From positions 1-40,017 of the forward strand of contig URVJ01000021.1 in assembly GCA_900551295.1 (NCBI GenBank): a DNA stretch of 40,017 nt. Direction: 5' to 3'. A program made the position numbers and the translations under genes. Every line of letters begins with the position of its first letter. The stretch's first letter is position 1. Shown piece by piece: positions 1 to 8,693 of the stretch. Below the pieces are notes generated by a model. That model had not been told where the DNA came from and ran no database searches. It saw only the letters and a program-made list of their open reading frames with translations. This DNA comes from an uncultured Eubacteriales bacterium. Lineage in GTDB: Bacteria > Bacillota > Clostridia > Oscillospirales > CAG-382.

Positions 1-252
1 CGTGCCGGTTCCGTTTCCGCCCATTCCGTGGTACGCCTCGTATACCCGCGTCAGCGGCTCTCTTGCATATATCGGGCAGTATCCGCGCTCGGTGTACTTT
101 TCGTATGCCCGGATTATCTCGGCTCTGAGCAGACTTCTCACGCCCTCGCGCATTGCTTTGTTTTTGCCGTAAAAGCCCGTAACCCATGTTATCGCACCGC
201 AGCAGATAAACGGTATCAGCCAGTGAAGCGCTATGTCGAATATCTCTTTCAT
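1..252 (-). CDS. Holin-like small membrane protein (3' end cut by window)
   Basis: The gene is open from an ATG at 252 to the window edge (84 codons), so its stop is not visible. The protein begins MKEIFDIALHW and has one hydrophobic segment at about residues 6-26 (LHWLIPFICCGAITWVTGFY). A basic, Arg/Glu-rich tail follows, ending in YHGMGGNGTGT at the edge. The ATG overlaps the TGA of the XkdX-like gene (ATGA), so translation is probably coupled. A short single-membrane-segment protein right after XkdX, where PBSX-like phages place their lysis genes, fits a holin or lysis-associated protein. The family is not proven; it could be another small phage membrane protein. Confidence 0.55.
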   Translation of the reverse strand, partial: MKEIFDIALHWLIPFICCGAITWVTGFYGKNKAMREGVRSLLRAEIIRAYEKYTERGYCPIYAREPLTRVYEAYHGMGGNGTGT

Positions 253-470
253 ACCGCCTGTTCCTCCGTTTCTTCGGGATTGTCCGCCGCGTCGGATTCG
301 CTCGGCACGTTCTTAACGTTTATCGCCGCGTTGATCTCGGCAAGGTCGTCCTCGGTAAGCACGCCTTTTTCGTTCCAGCCTGCGGCGTTGAGGATTATCC
401 AGAAGTCGGGCATATTGCCGACCGCCTTTAAAAATCCGCTCTTTACAAATTCTCTCATGTTAAACATCAT
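249..470 (-). CDS. xkdX: XkdX-like small phage protein
   Basis: This 73-residue protein begins MMFNMREFVKSGFLKAVGNM and continues with an ILNAAGW..KGVLTEEDL-type segment, the hallmark of the XkdX family found at the end of PBSX-type tail operons. The C-terminus is acidic. Its ATG overlaps the stop of the upstream tail-fibre gene (ATGA), and a GGAGG lies 6 nt upstream. A second in-frame ATG directly follows the first. The role of XkdX is unknown; its position between tail fibre and lysis genes is conserved. Confidence 0.8.
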   Translation of the reverse strand: MMFNMREFVKSGFLKAVGNMPDFWIILNAAGWNEKGVLTEDDLAEINAAINVKNVPSESDAADNPEETEEQAV

Positions 471-3298
471 ACGTTTCCTCCGTTTGACAGAATAGCGTTT
501 GTAAGCTTTGTTTCGAGTTCTTCAAACGCTTTTGTTATGTCCTTTTTGTATTTTGCATTGATAATGACTCCGTCCGTGTCGGTCGTAAGCGTTGCGGTGT
601 CAGAACCAAGCGTAACACCCGATACTTTTCCGTCGCTGTCGGGTGTGTATGTCACGGGCGCTTTGTACGGCTCGTAATCCGTCGCAGCGTTTCCGAGTTC
701 AAGCTGAGGCTTGAATGTGCCCGTACAGGCTGTGCTGTTTGCGGTACGTTTTATTCGGATAATCAGATTGTCTGTGCTTTCAGACGTCGTGAAAGTAAAA
801 GTATTTTGCGGAGAATCCGACGTATGTTCTTTTTGTGCGGATTGGTTGGTACGTTCGCTTATTACAAAACTGACATTGTTCGCGCCTGTTTGGTTTTTGA
901 GCAATGTGTATGTCTGTCCCGGTTTGACCGAAACCGTGGCAAAAACGAAGTCTGCATATCCGGTTGGAGTGCCACTCACAGTAACACCGGCGTCACCGTT
1001 ATCAGTGAAAGTTACGCCATTTACTGTTTTTGTTGTATCGGTATACGGATAAGGAATCAGATTCTTGCCGTACTTTTTAACCGACGCAGATGAAATATCC
1101 GAAACGTGCGGAGTGTAGGCGGTAGCTGACGTGCCGAGTTCAAGCTGGGGTTTGAAAACGAGATTTTCAACTGTTGTGCCAATGCCTCTGATCATAATTA
1201 CGCAGACGTAACCGCCTGTAAGCTCCGTTGTTAGCTTGAATGTTACTCCGGAACCGTTATCAAACGAACCGTCGATAACGTTGCCGTTGCGCGGATTTCC
1301 GATACTTAAGCTTGCTTTTCCGCCAAGCGAGTTTTGAGGGCAGCCCGAAAGCGTATAATATTTTCCCGTAACCATTGGAAAACTTACTGAGGCAAAGAAA
1401 TACGAAAAGGTGGCATTACTTCCGACGGTGCCGTTTGCCATAATCGAGCCGTCTGTGCCTACGGTGTATGTCACGCCGTTGTGCGTTTTTGTTGTTAAGG
1501 GACTGAGGACCGGAATCAGATTCTTGCTCGCAATGCTCACGTCTGCCGTCTGTTCCAGTTCGCACGCGTCGGATATTCTTAAAGCTTCGCCGCTCTTTTC
1601 GGCTTTGAGCGAGAGCAGGTCTATCTTGCTGTCGGTTTCGGATTTTGAATACGCGTCGTTCGGAAGTCCGTCAAGCTTTGCTTTGTCGGCAGACGTCATG
1701 AAACCGTTTACACGCTTAACGGCAATAAAATTGTCAAACGTGCAATATCCTCCGGGGATATATACTGTCATTGAATCGACAGTACCGCTGTATTCAAACG
1801 TGCTTGTACTTGATACGTCGTCACCGGTTGTTGTTAATATTTCGCCGTTTACGGTAATGCTGAGACCTGCACCCTCGAGATTACCTTTGAATTTGTATTC
1901 TGTGCCTTTTTCAAGCGTGATTGTGAATGTGTCCGCACTTCCAGAAAGCTGCTTGCTTGTGACATAACCATTGCCGTCCGTTACGGCGCAAGTTGTAAGG
2001 TCTACATCTTCCTCGTTTGTTCCGGAAAGAACAAGCTTTTCGTCAATTTCTGTTTTGTTGTAAACCTCGTTCGGGAGTCCGTTGAGCTTGGATTTGTCGG
2101 CAGACGTCATGAAACCGTCGCGAGATGTAATCTCTTTGAATGTCTCGAATGTAACGCTTCCGCTGCCCGGAAAATTTGCAGTCATAACTCCGATTTTACC
2201 GCTGTATTCAAAAGGAACGTTTGTGCTGTCGGGAGTTGCTTCTGCAATCATAACGCCGTCAACTTTAAGTTGCAGACCATGTGAATCCGTAGTGCCTTTA
2301 ACCACATATGTTTTGTCGGCGTCAAGGGTTACGGTAATCGTTCCGACACTTGCTGCAAGGCTGTTGCTCGTAATTATTTCCGATATGGTAGTGCCGTTGC
2401 CAGAAGAACACGTTGTTAAATCAACGTCGGTCTCAACAAGTCCTGCAAGCGCGTGTTCATGCACATACCTTTCCGCCGGTATGCTGCCGTCAGCGTTCAT
2501 AAGCTTGTGGTCGTAGAATTTTACGGTGCCGTTTTCTTTGTTTTCTCCTGCGCCGATCTGAACAGCGTCGCGGCAGTGCTCCGAATTTGCGTCCTTGCCG
2601 ATTGCAACGCCATTCTTCGTAGCTGCATTTTGACCTATTGCAACGCCTGCAAGGCTCGCCGAATTTTGTCCCGCGTTAAAACCGCCGTTTGAGTTCTTTG
2701 CATTTGCTTTTGATTTTTCAAGAGACTCAGCCTTTGCCGCCGTCTCTGCAATCTCAGCTTTTTCCATAGCCGAAATAAAACCGCTTTGCCCCGTGTACTT
2801 TGTAATTTTCAAGTACGTATCTCCGGCATTTGTCTTGATTTTGATAGGTTCGGTTATTGTTTCGTACAGTACAAACGGCTCTGTTTGCGTTACTGGATCG
2901 TACTTGTACTCTGCACCGTTTACAACGATGCAGTCTTTTCCGTCGTAGTCAGAACCGATAAGCTCTATCTTTGCCGATAACGGAAGATCGGATGCTGTAA
3001 ATACCGTGTAGCTGTATTCGGGTGTCGGTGTTGCTTCGTCTCCGAAACTTTCCGTAGGCTCAAACCTGTAATAATCCTTTGCACTTCCCGATGTCTGTAA
3101 AACAGCTCCGTATGCCGTGAGGTCTACGTCCTCTTTAGTTATGCCGGCAAGGGCGTGGGTGTGTACCTTGCCGAGTTTATCAACCGGCATTCGGTAGACT
3201 TTTTCTTTTCCGTCCGAGTCCGCCTGTGTGCCGATTAAATGCGCGCTTGTACTTATGTTTTCCGGCTCGCTTTTTTGCGTAATCGGTGTAATTGCCAT
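467..3298 (-). CDS. Tail fibre / receptor-binding protein, modular repeats
   Basis: A 943-residue protein with strongly modular architecture. Three copies of a motif like T.EDVDLT (near residues 55, 285 and 430) each start a beta-rich module. The second and third modules share the segments EYSG....V and GFMTSADK.KL.GLPN. A YadA-head-like stretch (GVAIGQNA..NGVAIGKDA) lies near residues 215-240. The C-terminal third holds two copies of a carbohydrate-binding-like beta-sandwich, about 590-740 and 740-880, each starting KNLIP and ending FKPQLELG.. AT.Y.P. A short coiled coil (KAFEELETKLTNAI) closes the protein. These features and the place between baseplate genes and XkdX indicate a host-recognition fibre. 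AGGAGG lies 9 nt before the ATG. The receptor is unknown. Confidence 0.8.
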   Translation of the reverse strand: MAITPITQKSEPENISTSAHLIGTQADSDGKEKVYRMPVDKLGKVHTHALAGITKEDVDLTAYGAVLQTSGSAKDYYRFEPTESFGDEATPTPEYSYTVFTASDLPLSAKIELIGSDYDGKDCIVVNGAEYKYDPVTQTEPFVLYETITEPIKIKTNAGDTYLKITKYTGQSGFISAMEKAEIAETAAKAESLEKSKANAKNSNGGFNAGQNSASLAGVAIGQNAATKNGVAIGKDANSEHCRDAVQIGAGENKENGTVKFYDHKLMNADGSIPAERYVHEHALAGLVETDVDLTTCSSGNGTTISEIITSNSLAASVGTITVTLDADKTYVVKGTTDSHGLQLKVDGVMIAEATPDSTNVPFEYSGKIGVMTANFPGSGSVTFETFKEITSRDGFMTSADKSKLNGLPNEVYNKTEIDEKLVLSGTNEEDVDLTTCAVTDGNGYVTSKQLSGSADTFTITLEKGTEYKFKGNLEGAGLSITVNGEILTTTGDDVSSTSTFEYSGTVDSMTVYIPGGYCTFDNFIAVKRVNGFMTSADKAKLDGLPNDAYSKSETDSKIDLLSLKAEKSGEALRISDACELEQTADVSIASKNLIPVLSPLTTKTHNGVTYTVGTDGSIMANGTVGSNATFSYFFASVSFPMVTGKYYTLSGCPQNSLGGKASLSIGNPRNGNVIDGSFDNGSGVTFKLTTELTGGYVCVIMIRGIGTTVENLVFKPQLELGTSATAYTPHVSDISSASVKKYGKNLIPYPYTDTTKTVNGVTFTDNGDAGVTVSGTPTGYADFVFATVSVKPGQTYTLLKNQTGANNVSFVISERTNQSAQKEHTSDSPQNTFTFTTSESTDNLIIRIKRTANSTACTGTFKPQLELGNAATDYEPYKAPVTYTPDSDGKVSGVTLGSDTATLTTDTDGVIINAKYKKDITKAFEELETKLTNAILSNGGNV

Positions 3299-3314
3299 TT
3301 TTCTTTTCCTCCTG

Positions 3315-4394
3315 TCAGATTATTGCAAAATATGTGTATTCTTTGTCTTTGGTATTGTACTGATACGTGGCATTTTTCGTATTGTACCAAGATACTCCGT
3401 TTTCACTCCACTCTAATGAAACGGAATACATATCATTCACGCTTGCGCTTGTATCTCCGTTAATGGCAAGAAAATAACCGCTGCCGCTTGACACCACTAT
3501 TGTTTTCGGCGCTGCACCCAAAACAATGCTTGTCGGGTGATTTGTTCCATGTTCGCCCGTACCTATGTATGTACCGGTAATTACTTTCGGAATACCGCCT
3601 TTTCCGCAAAGCGCAGCCGCAGTATCTTCGATATTGTTTTTGCCGGTTCCGCCGCGGTTTACCGGAAGAATACCGGAGTTAATATCAGACGTACTGTGCG
3701 TATGCGATTTCGGCGCGGCACCTGCTTGTTCGGCTGTCACCCTGTGCGGATTGCTTTTCGATGATGTATGCAGATTCATTTGATTTGAATATGAGCCAAT
3801 CAAGGTCTTTATTTTCAAAAGCTCGCCGTTTGTCGCGTCACTTATCGGCTTGTCTTTGTCCGCTGTGTTGTCAACGTTTGAAAGACCTATCTGCGCTTTG
3901 GTTACGCCGTGAGGATTGTCCGCACTTTCTGTATGTTTCTCAAAATCACTCTTTGAAACGTAGACGGCGGAGCTGCTTATAGCTGCCGAAACATTCTGAG
4001 TATCGCCGACAAAAACAAGCACGTCAAGCTGCATTTCAAGAATTCGCTCTGTGTTTTTCGGAACATAGTCCGCCGCGCTCTCGCTCTCATATGCATATGC
4101 GTATAATATTTCATTTTCGTTATTGTCCGGATCAAGCGCAAATACTCCGAGTTCGGTTATGCGAAAACCTGCCTCGACTTCGCCGTTTGAAAAAGACGTT
4201 TTCAGCGTAACATATTCCGTTCCGGCTGTCATATCGGTAATTTCAAGCTCCATAACGGTATTGTTAAGCGCTGTCGCTTCGGCAATGTCCTGCGGCGCTC
4301 CGTTGCCTATTTTGATTTTTGACATTGAGATTTTTTCACCGGCAAGCAAACGCACCAGCAATGCTTTTCCGGCTGCCGTAAGAGAAACGTTCAT
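3315..4394 (-). CDS. Tail fibre protein with phage tail-collar-type N-terminus
   Basis: A 359-residue protein. Residues 1-150 (MNVSLTAAGKALLVRLLAG..., with GEVEAGFRITELGVFA) resemble the N-terminal baseplate-attachment domain of phage tail fibres (Phage_tail_fib/DUF3751 type). Two fibre-shaft signatures follow: NPHGVTKAQIGLSNVDNTAD and NPHRVTAEQAGAAPKSHTHS. Next comes INSGILPVNRGGTGKNN, then a C-terminal beta-rich domain of about 100 residues. The first residues follow directly on the TAA of the upstream gene, and GAGGTGA lies upstream of the ATG. It probably forms the proximal fibre that connects the baseplate wedge to the distal receptor-binding protein encoded next. Confidence 0.8.
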   Translation of the reverse strand: MNVSLTAAGKALLVRLLAGEKISMSKIKIGNGAPQDIAEATALNNTVMELEITDMTAGTEYVTLKTSFSNGEVEAGFRITELGVFALDPDNNENEILYAYAYESESAADYVPKNTERILEMQLDVLVFVGDTQNVSAAISSSAVYVSKSDFEKHTESADNPHGVTKAQIGLSNVDNTADKDKPISDATNGELLKIKTLIGSYSNQMNLHTSSKSNPHRVTAEQAGAAPKSHTHSTSDINSGILPVNRGGTGKNNIEDTAAALCGKGGIPKVITGTYIGTGEHGTNHPTSIVLGAAPKTIVVSSGSGYFLAINGDTSASVNDMYSVSLEWSENGVSWYNTKNATYQYNTKDKEYTYFAII

Positions 4395-5000
4395 TTAAGT
4401 TATCACCTCGTATAAAATTTTGTTTTGCTCGTCCGCAAGAAGATCCCCGTTTTCGTCCGCAAGCAGCGCGATAGTTTCAATCGTTTCTGCTGTATCAGCT
4501 GTGGAAATATTTCTTGCAAACGACGTTCTGATCGCAAGTCCGGCATACAGCTTTAAATCCGATTCTTTGAGTGTGATTGTCGGGTTTATTGCTATGTTTG
4601 CCGAAATATACCGGCGCAGCGTGTCGAGTATATTTGCATAATCGCAGCCGGACGGCAGTTTCACATTCAGCGTGTAATCCTTTACATCAGCACTGTCGGA
4701 AAAGTCTTTCAGCCAGCCGCAAAGCCACCTGTAAGTATAGACAATACCGTAAGTCCATGCGGCTTTTATGCGCTGTTTTCGCTCCTCTAACGTGTCCGCG
4801 GCAAGCGGTACTATTCCGAGTTCCTTTTCCCACATACACACGCCGTTTTCGTCGGCAGTGTCTATGAACTGATTGTCTAAGATAAGCTGAGCCGCTTTCC
4901 AAAGATCGTCAAAAAAAGGCTGTTCGGTTCTGCAAAGCTCGCTGTATTCCGCTATTTTCGCAAATTCCGGCGGAAGATATTCGATAAGCTTAGTCGGCAT
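4395..5000 (-). CDS. Baseplate wedge protein, YmfQ/XkdU (DUF2313) family
   Basis: A 201-residue protein beginning MPTKLIEYLPPEFAKIAEYS, with LEERKQRIKAAWTYG in the middle. This is the usual pattern of the YmfQ/XkdU (DUF2313, P2 gpI-like) tail proteins. It lies between the baseplate J-like gene and the tail fibre gene, as in PBSX and P2-type phages, and overlaps the J-like gene by 11 nt. It is expected to join the baseplate wedge and carry the tail fibre. The assignment rests on position and the characteristic N-terminus. Confidence 0.8.
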   Translation of the reverse strand: MPTKLIEYLPPEFAKIAEYSELCRTEQPFFDDLWKAAQLILDNQFIDTADENGVCMWEKELGIVPLAADTLEERKQRIKAAWTYGIVYTYRWLCGWLKDFSDSADVKDYTLNVKLPSGCDYANILDTLRRYISANIAINPTITLKESDLKLYAGLAIRTSFARNISTADTAETIETIALLADENGDLLADEQNKILYEVIT

Positions 5001-6216
5001 TTGTCACACCGTCCTCGTCAAGTACAGGTATGCTGTCACGGTCCAGTATAAGATTTTCGGCTTTTCCGCAAAGCTTTGTTTCGGCAATATCCGCAACATA
5101 ATCAGAACATTCGGATAAAATCCTGCTCTCAAGCTGAGATATTCTGACAATTATTCCGTCGGTATCTTTCCACGTATCCGCAAGATCCTGAAAATATCCT
5201 TTAACAGCCTTGTTAATGTCCGTTTTTGCTTCGTCAAAGGTTTTTGAGCTGATAAAAGTAAGCTTTGTACTTACCGATATACTTTTTTCTTTTACTCCCT
5301 CAACCTTTACGACGTGTCCTATCGGTGCAAGTCCCAAGCCTTCGCCCGCGTTTTGCGTAGGATCTAATTCGGTCTGTACCGTGTTAATAAGTTCATCTGC
5401 CGGGACAGTGTTTCCTGACGCCGTAAAAACTATGCGCACGGTTCCCCCGACTGTAAGTTTCTTGTCGGACGACGCCGTATAGACCGCTGTAAGCCATTTT
5501 TTTACATTTGTGTCCTTTATGGTATTGATTGTGTCACCGTACCATTTTGCGACTTCTGCGCCCGGTATAAGAGCTGACGGAGATATGTCTGAATTCCACA
5601 CCGGATATACCTTTACGGCTTCAACGCCGTCAATGCTAAGAACCTTTTTCTCGTAATCTGCGGCATTTCCGCCGAAAGACGGATTTTGCAGAGAATTCAT
5701 TACACGTTTGCGGAATACTTCCGTTTCTTCCTCGTCGTCTCCGGGAATAAGCAGTTCGGTTATCTCTGCCTTTGTAAGCCCGTCAATGTACTCGATCGGT
5801 ACAGCCGTACCGATACATGAGTTCGGTGCGCTGCCTGCAGTTTCGCATACGGCTTTGTAATATACGCCGTCAGAATCGCTCCAGATTTTTTCCGTAACGG
5901 TAAAATTGTACTTTTCATACGAAAAGCGGCTGTTTTCGGGAACGTCTGTATTGAAACACATTTTAAAAACCGCAAAGCTTGCGTCTTTCGGATATAGACC
6001 GCGGTCGGCTGCGCGTTCAATGAGAAAATCTCTCGGCGCAGTTGCAATATATGTCGCGTTGAAAACAAAATCAAGCGCTGTATAGAGCCTTGCAATTTCC
6101 GACATTGCCGGAGCCTGTGATACATAGAGCAGCGAGCCTTCGCGCTTGTCGAATTTGCCGTCTATGCTCGCCAATGCGTCCTGCATAAGCTGTTCATATG
6201 TAATATTTTCAAACAC
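4990..6216 (-). CDS. xkdT: Baseplate J-like protein (XkdT family)
   Basis: A 408-residue protein with the layout of the baseplate J/gp47 family. The N-terminus (FENITYEQLMQDALASI) is followed by a stretch typical of the family that reads AADRGLYPKDASFA. The core PGDDEEETEVFRKRVMNSL and FGGNAADYEKKVLSIDGVEAVKVYP is diagnostic. The start is GTG, with GGAGGTGA about 11 nt upstream. The gene begins just after the stop of the XkdS-like gene. J-like proteins form the baseplate wedge at the tip of the contractile tail. Confidence 0.92.
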   Translation of the reverse strand: MFENITYEQLMQDALASIDGKFDKREGSLLYVSQAPAMSEIARLYTALDFVFNATYIATAPRDFLIERAADRGLYPKDASFAVFKMCFNTDVPENSRFSYEKYNFTVTEKIWSDSDGVYYKAVCETAGSAPNSCIGTAVPIEYIDGLTKAEITELLIPGDDEEETEVFRKRVMNSLQNPSFGGNAADYEKKVLSIDGVEAVKVYPVWNSDISPSALIPGAEVAKWYGDTINTIKDTNVKKWLTAVYTASSDKKLTVGGTVRIVFTASGNTVPADELINTVQTELDPTQNAGEGLGLAPIGHVVKVEGVKEKSISVSTKLTFISSKTFDEAKTDINKAVKGYFQDLADTWKDTDGIIVRISQLESRILSECSDYVADIAETKLCGKAENLILDRDSIPVLDEDGVTNAD

Positions 6217-6636
6217 CTAAATCATCACCTCCGTGCTTTCTTTAATATCTCCGTATATTGTTTTTACAACATAGCTTGCGGACAGCTTGTGCCCTTCCTT
6301 TGAAAATTCAAAATCGCACACGTCAGTTATCCGGTCGTCTTGCGTAAGCGCTTGGGTTATGCGCCTCGGCAATTCGCTTTTTACGTAGTCGCACGGCTTT
6401 CCGTACAATTCCGAAAGTTCAACGCCGTAATTTTCCGAATAAATCGGGTATTTGTACCGTTCCGTGCCGAGAATCAGCCTTATAGTCTGCGACAATGCCT
6501 CTCGTTTGTCGGTTTTTCCGCTTATTCTGCTCTTTTCAAAGTCTATACGGTAGGTATATCCCGGATTTTCAAGTGCTGAAAAATCCGTCTGCGCGTCAAT
6601 GTCCGCGCTTGTCTGCGGAAGATAGCTTTCGCTCAT
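6217..6636 (-). CDS. xkdS: Baseplate protein, XkdS (DUF2634) family
   Basis: A 139-residue protein with the DUF2634 signature: YTYRIDFEKSRISGKTDKRE, then RLILGTERYKYPIYSENYGVEL..LYGKP. It is structurally related to the gp25/lysozyme-like baseplate wedge proteins. It sits in the standard PBSX order between XkdR and XkdT and overlaps the XkdR-like gene by 4 nt. Confidence 0.9.
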   Translation of the reverse strand: MSESYLPQTSADIDAQTDFSALENPGYTYRIDFEKSRISGKTDKREALSQTIRLILGTERYKYPIYSENYGVELSELYGKPCDYVKSELPRRITQALTQDDRITDVCDFEFSKEGHKLSASYVVKTIYGDIKESTEVMI

Positions 6637-6965
6637 GTCACCGCCCCCGTTCTGTCGAGAATTATATATTTCTGTCCGCCGTCACACATTATAAGCACCA
6701 CGTTTTCACCGGCTTTGAGCGCATTTACAACGGTATATGTATGTAACATTCCGTCCGTATCGCGCAGAATGGTTTTACGATTTTTCACAGCGCCCGTAAG
6801 TATAAGCTGCGCGCCGGACAGCGTAATTTTTGGGTTTATGCTTACTTTCAGCGGACTTGTGCTCTCGACTTTGCCGGTAAGTACGGACATCGGATTGTGA
6901 GCGTTTACGGCGTCTATCGCAGCTTGTTTTATAAGCCGCACAAGTTCGTTTGCGTCAAGTGACAA
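6633..6965 (-). CDS. xkdR: Baseplate hub-associated protein, XkdR (DUF2577) family
   Basis: A 110-residue protein containing ANELVRLIKQAAIDAVNAHNP and a beta-rich second half, matching the DUF2577 (XkdR) pattern. The start is TTG at 6965, with AGGGG 8 nt upstream. It overlaps the 3' end of the XkdQ-like gene by 11 nt. The position between the XkdQ hub and XkdS is the PBSX order. Confidence 0.85.
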   Translation of the reverse strand: MSLDANELVRLIKQAAIDAVNAHNPMSVLTGKVESTSPLKVSINPKITLSGAQLILTGAVKNRKTILRDTDGMLHTYTVVNALKAGENVVLIMCDGGQKYIILDRTGAVT

Positions 6966-7908
6966 AATTGTTTCCCCTCACTTTCAGATCCATAAAATGG
7001 CTGTTGTCGGTGAATGTATGCTTTGCCTGTTCGACAAGCATATAATTTGAGATTTTCATATCTCCGAGATCCATAACAACCGGCAGCAGCGTTCCGGCAC
7101 GCACACGGACATCTCCGAGTACGTTTTTTACCGTCAGCGTTCTGCTCTTGGCGTTGTACAATCCGAGCAGCGAATTTGCCATGCTCGTCAGATTAACGTT
7201 GTCGTCGCTTACCTTTTCGGCATATTGCAGAACGCCCCACCGTTTTATATTTTCACTGTCCCTTACCGTCACCGGCTCGGCGCCGTCTTTCAGCAGACGT
7301 ATCTTGTTGTATGTGCTGCCGGCAATACTTGTCTTGTATTCAAAATCACCGGCAGTATCGTTAAAAACAAGCGTGCCGAGTTTCATATCGGAGATGTCAG
7401 ACAATGTAAGCTTTCCGGCTTTGTCGTACAGCACATACATTTTCCCGGTATTCTTTACCGTTTCATCAAGCGCGTTCTGAATAATGTCGAAAAGCGTTTT
7501 ACCATCCTCAACTCTGCTCGGTATTTTATATCCGGTATCGGCAATGGTTCCAGCGTTAAGTCCAAAGTCGTCCGCAAGCATTTGTATTACCTCTGACGCG
7601 GTTTTATTTTCATATTTGAACCAGTCCTTATTTTTTAAATAATACAGCTGGTCATAGCAGACGGCTTTTATAATCCGGTTATCACTGCCCGAACGTGATT
7701 TTTCAAAGACAAAGCCAAAGAATACGGTAACTCCGTCAACGCAAAAACGGCACGCGTCGCCCTCGGAAAAGTCCAGTCCGTCAGTTTTGATAACAGAAAA
7801 ACTCATTTTTCCCGGCTGTCCTTTTCGGTCCTGCTCGACAGTCACGCTGGCGCAGACGCACGGCAGAAAAACCGAGTTTTCGTGAAATATTGCAAGTTCG
7901 TATTTCAA
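6955..7908 (-). CDS. xkdQ: Tail hub protein, XkdQ / late control protein D-like
   Basis: A 317-residue protein of the XkdQ/gpD hub family. N-terminal beta strands (VTVEQDRKGQPGKMSFSV) are followed by ACRFCVDGVTVFFGFVFEKS and AVCYDQLYYLKNKDWFKYEN, the usual hub motif, and then KTLFDIIQNALDETVKNTGKMY. The start is TTG at 7908, overlapping the stop of the LysM gene (TTGA). It should form the trimeric hub that closes the tail tube at the baseplate. Confidence 0.88.
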   Translation of the reverse strand: MKYELAIFHENSVFLPCVCASVTVEQDRKGQPGKMSFSVIKTDGLDFSEGDACRFCVDGVTVFFGFVFEKSRSGSDNRIIKAVCYDQLYYLKNKDWFKYENKTASEVIQMLADDFGLNAGTIADTGYKIPSRVEDGKTLFDIIQNALDETVKNTGKMYVLYDKAGKLTLSDISDMKLGTLVFNDTAGDFEYKTSIAGSTYNKIRLLKDGAEPVTVRDSENIKRWGVLQYAEKVSDDNVNLTSMANSLLGLYNAKSRTLTVKNVLGDVRVRAGTLLPVVMDLGDMKISNYMLVEQAKHTFTDNSHFMDLKVRGNNFVT

Positions 7909-8693
7909 AAGCTGCCCGTCCTTCCACCGTGAACCGTGCCCGAAGATGAGACGTGCAAACCGATTTTTGAGCCGCCGAACGGACGGTTGCGTGTTATTTC
8001 ACGTCCGCTGCTTTTGGTAGCGGTATACGTATTGTTCGCCGTGCTTTTAGGTATTGTAATAACGGTTCCGGCGTATATCAGATTCGGATTTTTAATAACG
8101 TCTGTGTTGGCGTTGTATATTGCGTAGCATTTTGAACCGTCGCCGTAGAACTTGCGTGCAATGCTCCAGAGCGTATCGCCTTTTTGCACGGTATAAGTCA
8201 TGTCGGATTTTCCGCTGTTGCCCGGCGCGTTGTCTTTTTCGCGTTCCTTTGTAATTACCGCGGTGTTGTCGGAATCAACGGTTATTTTTGTCGTTCCGTA
8301 ATCGCGGTACTGTTTCATTGAAACTTCAACGCTTACATCAAAACCACTTTTCGCTTCTTCGGAAATCTTGTAGTTTTCAATGCTTACTTTAAAATCAGTG
8401 TTGAAAAACAAACGCCTTCCGTCGGGTGATTCTCTTGTTATTTTAAAGTATGTCGGCTTGCGCTCCGTAATAAAGCTTTCCATAAGCGAAAGATAATAGT
8501 CCGGAGCATTTTGCGCCGTGAACATCGGAAAAACAAGCGTTACGGAAATGTCCGTAAGTCCGGGCGCTTTAAGAATATTGATTTCACTGCCGGACAACAG
8601 CGAAACGGTCTTGTTTTTGCCGTTTATCTTTAAAGTCAGCTTGTCCGGAGTCTGCGGCATTTCTTCACCGCAGAAATAACACTTATATGCCAT
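7905..8693 (-). CDS. xkdP: LysM-domain tail protein (XkdP family)
   Basis: A 262-residue protein. The N-terminal region of about 150 residues has a beta-rich tail-protein fold with two Cys pairs at the start (CYFCGEE). A LysM domain follows at about residues 165-213 (YTVQKGDTLWSIARKFYGDG, ending AGTVITIPK). A Gly/Ser/Arg-rich tail of about 45 residues comes last. In PBSX-like phages this gene follows the tape measure. The LysM domain probably contacts peptidoglycan or organises the baseplate hub during injection. GGAGTG lies upstream of the ATG. Confidence 0.9.
   Translation of the reverse strand: MAYKCYFCGEEMPQTPDKLTLKINGKNKTVSLLSGSEINILKAPGLTDISVTLVFPMFTAQNAPDYYLSLMESFITERKPTYFKITRESPDGRRLFFNTDFKVSIENYKISEEAKSGFDVSVEVSMKQYRDYGTTKITVDSDNTAVITKEREKDNAPGNSGKSDMTYTVQKGDTLWSIARKFYGDGSKCYAIYNANTDVIKNPNLIYAGTVITIPKSTANNTYTATKSSGREITRNRPFGGSKIGLHVSSSGTVHGGRTGSF

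Noticed and set aside
467..3298. Diversity-generating retroelement target in the tail fibre
   Set aside because: No reverse transcriptase, template repeat or variable-repeat signature is seen in the window.
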